Assembly (NCBI GenBank): GCA_040905145.1
Contig: JBBDSC010000107.1
Coordinates: 1-38,255, forward strand
Origin: DATGMS01 sp040905145
Lineage (GTDB): Bacteria > Bacteroidota > Bacteroidia > Cytophagales > Cyclobacteriaceae
Direction of reading: 5' to 3'
Length of the DNA stretch: 38,255 nt
Positions 16,288-23,799 of this stretch are shown here, in pieces (within the stretch, counting starts at the first letter, position 1; every line of letters begins with the position of its first letter). The notes under the pieces were generated by a model. The model was not told where the DNA came from and made no database searches. It was given only the letters and a program-made list of their open reading frames with translations. The translations under genes and the position numbers were made by a program.

Positions 16288-18435
16288 ATGATTAACCTCA
16301 GAAAATCTATTTTGGTCGCGGTAGTGATGATGTCTGTTCAGATTTATGTAAAAGGGCAGACTAACGACACACTTCCAATGACCAAGCAACTGGAAGAAAT
16401 CACTGTAACTGCCCAAAAGCAAGAGGAAAAGCTGCAGGAGATCCCTGCTTCTGTTTCCAATATCACAGACCAGGAAGTTAATAATCTTCGACTTTGGCAA
16501 GTCCGTGATCTTGCCGGGATTTTTCCAAATTTTTACTCCTCCCACTCAGGGGATGGAAGAAATGTAATTGGAATCAGAGGCATCGGCACCACTTCTTATG
16601 ATCCAGCTGTTGCCATTTATGTAGATGGGGTGATACAGTTTGGTTTGGATACCTATTCCAATGGGCTTTTGGACATTGAAAGGATAGAAGTGTTGCGGGG
16701 ACCCCAGGGAACTTTGTATGGCAGAAATGCCATGGGAGGAGTAATCAATATCATCACTAAAAAACCCACCAACCAAACCAAGGGATTCGTGGGTCTGGAT
16801 TTCGGCAACTATGGTTTGTCCAGATACAGTTTGGGATTTAAGACCGCTTTGGTTCCCAACAAACTTTTTATAGGACTTTCAGGACTTTATGAAAAACATG
16901 GGGGATTTTATACCAATGAATATGATGGCTCTGATTATGATAGGCGAAATGTTTTATTGGGCAACTATTATGTAAGGTATTTGGCAAATCCCTATTGGGC
17001 TTTTACCATCAATTTCAAGCATAGTTTGAACAGAAACCATGGGGCATTTCCTTTGGCAGGAACTATTGAGCAGGCTGTGGAACAGCCCTATAAACTCAAC
17101 CAAAATACCTTAACCAGAATGGTAGACAATGTTTCCAATGCTTCACTCAGTGCGGATTATGCAGGGAATGCCCTAAATTTTAGCTCCCAAACTTCATTTC
17201 AATCCAATTACCGCATATATGAGGAGCCAATTGACGGGGATTTTTCACCTTTGGATATTGTTTCCATTGTCAATAATTATGGCAAAGACTGGAACAAAGT
17301 GAGCGTGTGGACCCAGGAATTCAGATTATCCCCGGTGAAGGATGAGCAGGCGAAATTTTCCTGGTTGGCAGGGCTATTTGGTTTTGTAAAAAATGATCCA
17401 GTGAAGCAGGGCACCTATTTTGGAGAAAATGCAGACCTATATGGTTCTGATCCTAATATCACTTTGGTAACAACAAATATTGGAATGAACAAAGGGTTTG
17501 CCCTCTTTGGCCAGGGTACTTACCGTCTGTCGGAAAAACTGGACCTGATGCTAGGTATGAGATATGATAGGGAAAGCAGAAGCCTTACCGGAAAAAAAGA
17601 AGTAATCATGAATAAAACGGCTCCAATGATTATTCAGGAGGATACTACCGCCCAAAGTACCTTTAATGCCTTATCCCCGAAAGCTGTTTTATCCTATAAA
17701 GTCGGAACGGAAAATTTGCTTTTCCTTTCCTATAGCAGGGGATTCCGGGCTGGTGGCATCACTCAGGTGACGACAGATCCTTCACAACCTGCTTTTAGGG
17801 TTTTCCAACCGGAATTCAGTAATAACTATGAACTGGGGCTTAAAAATGAATTTCTGGACAGGCAGATAAGATGGAACCTAAGCACTTTTTTTACCACCGT
17901 AAATAATATACAAGTTCCCCAATTGATATTGCCAGATGCCATAGTCATTACAAGAAATGAAGGAAAGTTAAGGAGTATGGGAATAGAGTCGGAATTTACT
18001 TCCCTATTGGGTAATGACCTGACCCTGACGTGGAACACAGGGATAACTGATGCGGAATTCACCGAACTAGTGATGGTAGGGGAAGGGGACAATGAAGACC
18101 TGGAAGGCAATAAGCAGTTGTTTGCTCCAGATTTTACTTCCAACCTTATTCTCCAATACAATAAAGCAGTTGGAGCCTCAGAGGACTTTCAATTTTCGGC
18201 TACGGCGGAATGGTTATGGATTGGTACTACCTATTTCGACCTCCAAAATAGCCTGAAGCAGGATCCTTATCATTTGATCAATGCCAGATTGGGGATACGA
18301 AAGGGAAAAGTAGAACTCGCCTTATGGGCCAGGAATATATTGGATACCAGGTATGTTGATTATGCTTATAATTTTGGGGCTGCACACCTGGGAGAGCCCG
18401 CGACCTTTGGCATTTCGGCGAGGGTGGATTTTTAG
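16288..18435 (+). CDS. TonB-dependent receptor
   Basis: A 715-residue outer-membrane receptor. The signal peptide ends near VKGQ (residue 24), the TonB-box-like EEITVTAQK lies at 36-44, and a plug domain follows (IGIRGIGTTSYDPAVAIYVDG, given in part; ERIEVLRGPQGTLYGRNAMGG and INIITKKP). A barrel of many strands follows, ending in ISARVDF with the C-terminal aromatic residue needed for outer-membrane insertion. It lacks the CarboxypepD-like N-terminal domain of SusC and its size fits siderophore-, vitamin- or small-glycan-type receptors. It lies 67 bases after the symporter and probably feeds it. The ligand is unknown. Confidence 0.93.
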   Translation: MINLRKSILVAVVMMSVQIYVKGQTNDTLPMTKQLEEITVTAQKQEEKLQEIPASVSNITDQEVNNLRLWQVRDLAGIFPNFYSSHSGDGRNVIGIRGIGTTSYDPAVAIYVDGVIQFGLDTYSNGLLDIERIEVLRGPQGTLYGRNAMGGVINIITKKPTNQTKGFVGLDFGNYGLSRYSLGFKTALVPNKLFIGLSGLYEKHGGFYTNEYDGSDYDRRNVLLGNYYVRYLANPYWAFTINFKHSLNRNHGAFPLAGTIEQAVEQPYKLNQNTLTRMVDNVSNASLSADYAGNALNFSSQTSFQSNYRIYEEPIDGDFSPLDIVSIVNNYGKDWNKVSVWTQEFRLSPVKDEQAKFSWLAGLFGFVKNDPVKQGTYFGENADLYGSDPNITLVTTNIGMNKGFALFGQGTYRLSEKLDLMLGMRYDRESRSLTGKKEVIMNKTAPMIIQEDTTAQSTFNALSPKAVLSYKVGTENLLFLSYSRGFRAGGITQVTTDPSQPAFRVFQPEFSNNYELGLKNEFLDRQIRWNLSTFFTTVNNIQVPQLILPDAIVITRNEGKLRSMGIESEFTSLLGNDLTLTWNTGITDAEFTELVMVGEGDNEDLEGNKQLFAPDFTSNLILQYNKAVGASEDFQFSATAEWLWIGTTYFDLQNSLKQDPYHLINARLGIRKGKVELALWARNILDTRYVDYAYNFGAAHLGEPATFGISARVDF

Positions 18436-18466
18436 GTGTATGGTACCTAAATGAAATGAGGCAGGC

Positions 18467-18691
18467 ATGAACTGGCCGATACTGATAGACACTTCTGTTT
18501 GGATAGATTATATTACGGGGAGGATTGACAAACGTACAGATCTTTTATATAATCATATTGCAAAAAACCATCCAACACTTATTTGCTTGATTGCTCATTA
18601 CGCCATTTTTCACCATGTACCATTGCTTCACAATGATGCTGATTTTGATTTGATAGCCTCGAAAGCTAATTTGAAAGTCACGCAACCTTAG
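18467..18691 (+). pseudogene. VapC-type PIN toxin with internal deletion, orphan
   Basis: The 74-residue frame joins the start of a PIN toxin (ILIDTSVWIDY, with Asp8) to its end (LIAHYAIFHHVPLLHNDADFD, shortened here), but the middle is absent. Normal VapC proteins are about 130 residues. The join is near residue 38 (TLIC-LIAHY). The conserved Glu of the second motif and the Asp that normally precedes LIA are missing, so metal binding and RNase activity should be lost. No antitoxin gene precedes it; the TonB receptor ends 31 bases upstream. The frame remains open, so a peptide may still be made. Compare the intact pair at 7954-8537. Confidence 0.8.
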
Positions 18692-18753
18692 CACGGACAC
18701 AAATCGGTAAATGGTACGAAGTATTGCGTTTAAAGACTGATGCTCAATGTTGG

Positions 18754-19159
18754 CTATATTTTAGGCGGGGGCCCATGCAACCCATTCCATGTCGCCGTAG
18801 AAAGGCGCATCAGAAATGCAGCTGCAGCTAAGGCCAAACCAGCCAGAGAAGCCAACAGCGAGATATCAAGAGAATGGGCCACTTTCTGAAGATATACTCG
18901 CACGTCCTCCTTCGGGGTGTCGTTGTCGGTTTGATAGCTCTGACGCCTCCGGCTTTGATGCGGCCTCCGAAGTTGCACTGGATTCTGCCACAGCAGAAGT
19001 GATTGGTTGTAAAGTTGTAGTAGCTCCAGCCGAAAACGTCCCAAAGGCCCCTAACAAAGGAACCATGACAAGCAAATAAATGTAAGGGTAAATGCTTTTT
19101 ATGGCTTTCCTCATTGCGCTGTGAAAAGTAGAATCCATAGGTCTACTATATAAATCCAC
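18754..19159 (-). pseudogene. Candidate frameshifted gene with two hydrophobic segments
   Basis: On the minus strand an ATG at 19139 starts a 90-residue frame with a membrane or signal segment (SIYPYIYLLVMVPLLGAFG) and then an Ala/Ser/Thr-rich stretch. Around 18915-18945 a different frame takes over with G/C-rich codons (GAC AAC GAC ACC CCG AAG) and a second hydrophobic helix (ISLLASLAGLALAAAAFLM), ending at 18754. Joining the two by one indel gives a plausible small two-helix protein. I do not recognise it, and coincidence in G/C-rich sequence is possible. Confidence 0.3.
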
Positions 19160-19206
19160 AAATTATCTATTTTGATTTTCGATTTCAAGATCGGGGAGAA
19201 CTTAAG

Positions 19207-19243
19207 TCTTAAATCTTATGTCTTTTGTCTTACTTCCTATCTT
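19207..19243. repeat. Degenerate 7-bp-period array (region D)
   Basis: TCTT starts at 19207, 19214, 19221 and 19228, an exact 7-base period, with TCCT at 19235. The array is short and A/T-rich. It lies about 145 bases upstream of the DNA glycosylase start. Confidence 0.6.
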
Positions 19244-19311
19244 TCGAAATTCATAGAATATTCCGATTTAATTGACTTTTAGTCGGGTAGATAATATTTG
19301 TTTTTATTTTT

Positions 19312-19369
19312 TTTTATATTAAATATTCTTTAATTTAGATTTTTATATTAAATATTCTTTAATTTAGAT
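19312..19369. repeat. Perfect 29-bp tandem duplication upstream of the DNA glycosylase
   Basis: Positions 19312-19340 and 19341-19369 are identical 29-base units of A/T-rich sequence (starting TTTTATATTAAATATTC, ending AATTTAGAT). The second copy ends 17 bases before the glycosylase ATG, so the duplication lies in the expected promoter or leader. Perfect identity implies a recent event. Copy number could alter transcription. Confidence 0.9.
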
Positions 19370-19386
19370 TTTGAGATTAATTATGC

Positions 19387-19995
19387 ATGACTGAAGTTAA
19401 TATCCTTCCACAAAGCTTTTATCTAGAGGGTGAAGTGCTCGATATTTCTAAAAAACTGCTGGGGAAGATCATCATTACCGACATTGATAATCAAGTGACC
19501 ATGTCAAGAATAGTGGAAACTGAAGCTTATAACGGAAGTAAAGACAAAGCTTGTCATGCTTATCTCCATCGAAAAACACCAAGGACAAATGTAATGTTTA
19601 AAGAAGGGGGCAGAAGCTATGTTTATTTATGTTATGGATTACATCATTTAATGAATATTGTAACCAATGGTGAGAATGAACCAAACGCTGTTTTGATCAG
19701 GGCAGTAGAACCCATTTTGGGATTGAAGGCCATGGCCCTTAGACGGAATGTAAAGGGCCAGATAAACCTTACCAATGGACCGGGAAAGCTTGCCAGTGCC
19801 CTGGGCATTTCCAGGAAATGCAATGATGTAATACTTTATGATTCTTCTTCCCCCATCTGGATTGGTGAAGAAAAGATAAATGAACATTATGAAATAAAAC
19901 AAACCACCCGGATTGGTGTAGATTATGCTGAAGAGGATGCCTTGTTGCCCTGGAGATTTTATATTAAAGACAGCCATTATGTAAGCAGAAAATAA
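19387..19995 (+). CDS. DNA-3-methyladenine glycosylase (AAG/MPG family)
   Basis: A 202-residue base-excision repair enzyme of the AAG/MPG fold, which removes 3-methyladenine, hypoxanthine and other alkylated purines. Motifs are LAxxLLGK-like DISKKLLGKIII, the catalytic Glu region RIVETEAYNG (44-46), the DNA-contact region HAYLHRKTPRTNVMF, GRSYVYLCYGLHHLMNIV, and LIRAVEP followed by LTNGPGKLASALGI. The length is usual for bacterial members. It has no membrane segment and acts on the chromosome. The start follows A/T-rich duplicated sequence, and no gene precedes it in the same direction within 690 bases, so it has its own promoter. Confidence 0.93.
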   Translation: MTEVNILPQSFYLEGEVLDISKKLLGKIIITDIDNQVTMSRIVETEAYNGSKDKACHAYLHRKTPRTNVMFKEGGRSYVYLCYGLHHLMNIVTNGENEPNAVLIRAVEPILGLKAMALRRNVKGQINLTNGPGKLASALGISRKCNDVILYDSSSPIWIGEEKINEHYEIKQTTRIGVDYAEEDALLPWRFYIKDSHYVSRK

Positions 19996-20181
19996 ATGGA
20001 CGGAGCCATGTCCCAACTAAAATAGGTTTGGGCAGGAATGAACCCGACCTAAAAGTCAATAAATAACAGTCTTCTCCTTGAGAGGCAATTGGCACACACA
20101 GGATGATTAAAAAAACCATTACCGTCTTCGGCCTTCCCTGCTTATCGGCAGGCAGGCGACTTCGGACTAAAATTTAAACAC

Positions 20182-21021
20182 ATGAAGCCTTTTACTATTT
20201 TGTGCCCTACTGATTTTTCAGAATGTTCACTCAATGCCATTGAATATGCGGCCAAATTGGGGGAAAAATTTGAAGCGCGTCTTATCATATTTCATGTTCC
20301 CAATAAAGAGGATTATATGAAATTGTTCAGTAAAAACAGAGAGGAACAGGATTTTTTATCTTTTGCCAAAAACAAATTAGAAACCCTCGTACAAGAAGTT
20401 CAAAAAGAAAGCCTTCACCAAGGATTAAAATCCTGTGAAGGCATAATCCAAGAAGGCAAAACCATTAATACCATTATTGAATATGCAGATGAGATCAAAG
20501 TGGATTTGATTGTGATGGGGACGGAAGGGATCAATGATTTTAAGCAAAATTATATTGGCACCCGATCCAGTCAGGTCATTCAACATGCCAGTCAGGACGT
20601 TTTCATCATTCCGCGAAAGGTGTTTTTTAAAAAGCCAAGAAAGCTGGTATTTGCAACAGATTATATAGAAGAGGACAAGCTTGTCATTCAGAAGGTGGTA
20701 AAGTTGGCCTCTTTGTTTGACAGCGAAATAGACATAGTCCATGTAGGAACCAAAATAAGGACCATAGACAAGGCTCTGCACCAAACCATGGTGGCCGAGA
20801 TCCAGCCTTTTGTACATTACGAAAAAGTAAATTATGTACTGAAATCATATAGGGACGAGCCCGGGTTGGGTTTGGAAAGCTATCTCATTACTGCCAAAGG
20901 AGATGTTTTGATTACTTTTAGCAGAAAGAAGAGTTGGTTTGAGCAAATATTCACTCAAAACCTGTCGAAGAAAATGTCCTATTTCATCAATAAGCCCCTT
21001 TTGGTGATAAAACAGGTTTAG
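20182..21021 (+). CDS. Universal stress protein with two UspA domains
   Basis: A cytoplasmic protein of 279 residues with two Usp folds. Domain 1 (about 1-147) starts ILCPTDFSECSLNAIEYA and contains LIVMGTEG and then IGTRSSQVIQHASQDVFIIP, the pattern of the ATP-binding Gx2Gx9G[ST] motif. Domain 2 (about 150-279) starts KLVFATDYIEEDK but its nucleotide motif is weak. Tandem Usp proteins are common in Bacteroidota and linked to stress or starvation survival; the ligand here is inferred. The stop codon directly abuts the stop of the convergent TPR gene. The upstream gap (19996-20181) holds only imperfect inverted repeats such as GGCAGGCAGGCG. Confidence 0.92.
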   Translation: MKPFTILCPTDFSECSLNAIEYAAKLGEKFEARLIIFHVPNKEDYMKLFSKNREEQDFLSFAKNKLETLVQEVQKESLHQGLKSCEGIIQEGKTINTIIEYADEIKVDLIVMGTEGINDFKQNYIGTRSSQVIQHASQDVFIIPRKVFFKKPRKLVFATDYIEEDKLVIQKVVKLASLFDSEIDIVHVGTKIRTIDKALHQTMVAEIQPFVHYEKVNYVLKSYRDEPGLGLESYLITAKGDVLITFSRKKSWFEQIFTQNLSKKMSYFINKPLLVIKQV

Positions 21022-21714
21022 TTATTTGTTTTTGAACTTGGAGGAAAGAAACTGGAAAAATTCCTTCCTTGTATGATGGTCATTGAAGACGTTCATTAAA
21101 GTGGACAGATAGGAGGAAAGCGTGACTTCTTTTTCGCTCCGTAACTGTGGGGGAATTTCTTGTTTATCGGAATAATCCTGATCCACCCCCTGCTTTTGAT
21201 TACTGGGAATATATCCAACCAAGTCGTCCGCTTTTTCAAAACTTTTCTTAGATCTTTCTTTATAGCCCATTTTTTCTTCCACCAGTCCCTTGTTGTTGTA
21301 AGCAACAGCATCCTCCGGGTCCATTTCTATAGCTTTTTCGTAATCGGCAATGGCCCCTCCAAGATCGCCCATTCTATCTTTGAGAAAGGCCCGACTGGAA
21401 TACCGGTAAGGATTATCGGGATCGAGGGACAATGCCCTATCCAATTCAGACAATGCTTCTTCATTTCTTTGAAGTAAATGTAAAACCACCGCCCTATCAC
21501 TTATAAAATTGGTGTTATTGGGTTCCAGGCTAATCAAGCGATCGAAATCCCCCTGTGCTTCGCGAAGATTGCCCATTCTGGACTGGACCCTTCCCCTGTA
21601 TAATATAAATTCAGTGACAGAAGGATCATCGGCAATCAATTGATTAAAAATAGCCAATGCCTCATCAAATTTTCCTTCTTTATAATAGGTAATCCCTTCC
21701 TGAAATTTCTCCAT
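21022..21714 (-). CDS. Tetratricopeptide repeat protein
   Basis: A soluble TPR protein, probably 230 residues from ATG 21714 (MEKFQEGITYYKEGKFDEAL). An open frame to 21744 exists, but a perfect -7 promoter element (21742-21749) overlaps that longer start. Four or five 34-residue TPR units cover about residues 1-150 (FDEALAIFNQLIADDP, AQGDFDRLISLEPNN, ALSELDRALSLDPDN, AIADYEKAIEMDPED). A charged linker and a C-terminal helix follow (YLSTLMNVFNDHHTRKEFFQFLSSKF). TPRs mediate protein contacts; the partner is unknown. No signal peptide is seen. It converges on the stress-protein gene with no gap. Confidence 0.9.
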   Translation of the reverse strand: MEKFQEGITYYKEGKFDEALAIFNQLIADDPSVTEFILYRGRVQSRMGNLREAQGDFDRLISLEPNNTNFISDRAVVLHLLQRNEEALSELDRALSLDPDNPYRYSSRAFLKDRMGDLGGAIADYEKAIEMDPEDAVAYNNKGLVEEKMGYKERSKKSFEKADDLVGYIPSNQKQGVDQDYSDKQEIPPQLRSEKEVTLSSYLSTLMNVFNDHHTRKEFFQFLSSKFKNK

Positions 21715-21741
21715 AATACAATTTGAGTTGAATGTAGTTTT

Positions 21742-21788
21742 CAAAGGTATTGGCCTATACAGGAATCCCTTTCTTAGGATTCCTGTAT
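21742..21788 (-). promoter_or_regulatory. Promoter with overlapping 12-bp inverted repeat (candidate operator) for the TPR gene
   Basis: On the minus strand TACCTTTG (21749-21742) matches the Bacteroidota -7 consensus and lies 27 bases before the ATG. Just upstream, ATACAGGAATCC (21757-21768) and GGATTCCTGTAT (21777-21788) are perfect reverse complements with an 8-base spacer, covering the -15 to -50 region where a repressor or activator dimer could bind. The rest of the gap (21789-22054) shows no gene. Confidence 0.55.
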
Positions 21789-22054
21789 GGAAAGCAGTAA
21801 AGTTTTACTCCCACGGCAGATTTTAATATCTTTCTATAAACAAGCTTTTTGAATAGTAGTTTCAAATTATTATTGTTTTTTTGCATTTTCATCATAAAGA
21901 GGAGAAGTCTGCCTGGCCCACCCAAGTGGCAAGAACGGTTGGACACTAAGTCTTTTTCACCTTTTTGAAAATAACTCAGAACTTACCTCTTCAATCCTAA
22001 CAAAAACCATCTGATTCCGTTAGGTTCTAAAAATGATGAGAGATTAAAAACACT

Positions 22055-22705
22055 ATGGAATTGCTAAAATATTTAATTTTCGGGGTATTGCTTATTCTAT
22101 CCTTCGGCTGCAATGGACAGCAAAATAAGAATCAAAAGGGTGAAAACCAGGCTTTATTGAATTATAACCAATTAGATACGGCAACTTTTGCAGGAGGTTG
22201 TTTTTGGTGTGTAGAGGCGGCGTTTGATCAAATTTCCGGGGTGGAAGAAGCTGTTTCGGGTTATGCAGGGGGCGAAGAGGAAAACCCCACGTATTCGGAG
22301 GTAAGCGGGGGCCAAACCAGCCATACGGAAACGGTAGAGATTTATTTTGATCCGGAAGAAATCGATTATACCACTTTATTGGACATTTTTTTTACTGCTC
22401 ATGATCCCACTCAATTAAACCGTCAGGGACCTGATATAGGAAAACAGTACCGTTCAGCTATTTTCTATCATAATGAGGAACAGAAGAAGTTGGCAGAAGA
22501 AAAAATGAAGACATTGGATGCTTCCGGGGAATATGACCAAAAGGTGGTGACTGAGCTGGTTCCCTATACTGAATTTTGGATAGCAGAGGACTACCACCAG
22601 GATTATGAAAAACATCATCCCAAAGATTCCTATATTTTAAATGTATCCAAACCTAAAATCGATAAAGTAGCTCAAAAATTTGCCCATCTGTTGAAAGAAA
22701 ATTGA
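22055..22705 (+). CDS. msrA: Peptide-methionine (S)-S-oxide reductase, lipoprotein form
   Basis: MsrA reduces methionine-S-sulfoxide in oxidised proteins. The 216-residue product has the catalytic motif GCFWC with nucleophile Cys49 and the nearby Cys52, VSGYAGG, the PTYSEVSGGQTSHTETVE region, FFTAHDPTQLNRQGPDIGKQYRS (cited in part) and EDYHQDYEKHHP. An N-terminal lipoprotein signal with cysteine 19 (LSFGC) places it in the envelope, unlike cytoplasmic MsrA, suggesting repair of periplasmic or outer-membrane proteins. There is no fused MsrB domain. No clear promoter is seen in the gap before it. Confidence 0.95.
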   Translation: MELLKYLIFGVLLILSFGCNGQQNKNQKGENQALLNYNQLDTATFAGGCFWCVEAAFDQISGVEEAVSGYAGGEEENPTYSEVSGGQTSHTETVEIYFDPEEIDYTTLLDIFFTAHDPTQLNRQGPDIGKQYRSAIFYHNEEQKKLAEEKMKTLDASGEYDQKVVTELVPYTEFWIAEDYHQDYEKHHPKDSYILNVSKPKIDKVAQKFAHLLKEN

Positions 22706-22729
22706 AGTGAGAAAACCCTAAATTATTCC

Positions 22730-22737
22730 TATCTTTG
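22730..22737 (+). promoter_or_regulatory. -7 promoter element upstream of holA
   Basis: TATCTTTG matches the Bacteroidota TAnnTTTG element exactly and lies 22 bases before the holA ATG. A TTG at 22702-22704 is 25 bases upstream, slightly beyond the usual spacing, so the -33 element is uncertain. It probably drives the holA-to-trmB block. Confidence 0.5.
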
Positions 22738-22759
22738 GATTTTAGTTGAATGAAAATCC

Positions 22760-23782
22760 ATGCCAAGTAAACCAGAGGAAGTTTTAAAAGGCCTAAGGTC
22801 AGGAAAATATGTGCCGATTTATTTTTTGCAGGGCGAGGAGCCATTTTTTATTGATCAAATCACAGATTTTATAGAGAATAATGCCTTGGCAGAGCATGAA
22901 AAAAGTTTCAATCAAATAATGATGTATGGAAAGGACAGCAACATGAGCGGCATCCTGACCAATGCCAAGCGATTTCCCATGATGGCGGAAAGACAGGTGG
23001 TCATCGTGAAAGAGGCACAAAATATACCGGACCTGGGAAAGGACGCGGGGGACAAACTCTTGATCTCCTATCTTCACAATCCACTGCCCAGCACTATTTT
23101 AGTATTTGCCCATAAGTACAAAACCTTGGATGGCAGGAAGCCTTTGGCCAAGGAAATGGAAAAAAAGGCGATCCTGGTCAAATCCGATAAAATACCAGAA
23201 TATAAATTATCCCCCTGGATAGAAGAATATCTAAAGCAGAAGGGGTTTACCATAGATATAAGAGCAGCTCAGCTGTTGGCAGAATCCATAGGAAATCAAC
23301 TCGAAGTATTGACTAATGAAGTGGATAAGATGCTGATCAATTTTAACGAGCCGATCGAAATTGATCCGAATCACATTCAGCAGTTCATTGGGATCAGTAA
23401 GGATTACAATAATTTCGAACTGACCAAAGCCATAAGTTTCAGGGACGTGCTGAAGGCCAACAGGATCATTGATCACTTCAGCCAAAACCCCAAATCCAAC
23501 CCACTTATTCCCATTATTGGATTGCTGTATTTACACTTTTCCCGTTTGTTGTTGGTACATGGCAATAAGTCGCTTCCCGAAAAGGAACTGGCCGGGGCCA
23601 TTAAGGTCAATCCCTATTTTGTGAAGGAATATATCCTAGCTGCTAAAAATTATCCTTTGGGCAAGGTTATTGATAATATCGGATACTTACACGAGGCAGA
23701 TTTACGTTCAAAAGGTATCAATGCCAGCAATTGGGAGGAATCCGAAATTTTAAAAGAGTTGATATTTAAAATCATGCATTAA
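22760..23782 (+). CDS. holA: DNA polymerase III, delta subunit
   Basis: HolA opens the beta sliding clamp within the clamp loader. The 340-residue product has the family pattern: the early IYFLQGEEPFFIDQI motif in place of a working P-loop, RFPMMAERQVVIVKEA, then TILVFAHKYKTLDGRKPLAKEM (shortened: the ILVFxxKYKTLDGRK region), WIEEYLKQKGF, LAESIGNQLEVLTNEVDKM and the C-terminal collar helices. Length is normal. The cytoplasmic enzyme leads a co-directional run; the TPR gene starts 17 bases after its stop. Confidence 0.93.
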   Translation: MPSKPEEVLKGLRSGKYVPIYFLQGEEPFFIDQITDFIENNALAEHEKSFNQIMMYGKDSNMSGILTNAKRFPMMAERQVVIVKEAQNIPDLGKDAGDKLLISYLHNPLPSTILVFAHKYKTLDGRKPLAKEMEKKAILVKSDKIPEYKLSPWIEEYLKQKGFTIDIRAAQLLAESIGNQLEVLTNEVDKMLINFNEPIEIDPNHIQQFIGISKDYNNFELTKAISFRDVLKANRIIDHFSQNPKSNPLIPIIGLLYLHFSRLLLVHGNKSLPEKELAGAIKVNPYFVKEYILAAKNYPLGKVIDNIGYLHEADLRSKGINASNWEESEILKELIFKIMH

Positions 23783-23799
23783 TTACCTGGTTGACAATA

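Larger units (their letters stand above)
18692..19386. other. 695-base gap: scar region with repeats and a frameshifted minus-strand segment
   Basis: Between the broken VapC and the DNA glycosylase there is no intact gene I can support. The left part (about 18760-19140) is visibly richer in G and C than its surroundings. The right part (19180-19386) is A/T-rich and holds a 7-bp-period array and a 29-bp tandem duplication. Adjacent decay of vapC suggests deletion or insertion activity here. Confidence 0.6.

Noticed and set aside
19996..20181. Terminator after the DNA glycosylase
   Set aside because: Only an imperfect stem (AGGTTTGGG with CCCGACCT) without a T-run is visible.
23791..23799. TTG start for the large TPR protein
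   Set aside because: The ATG at 23800 begins a standard signal peptide and needs no extra residues.
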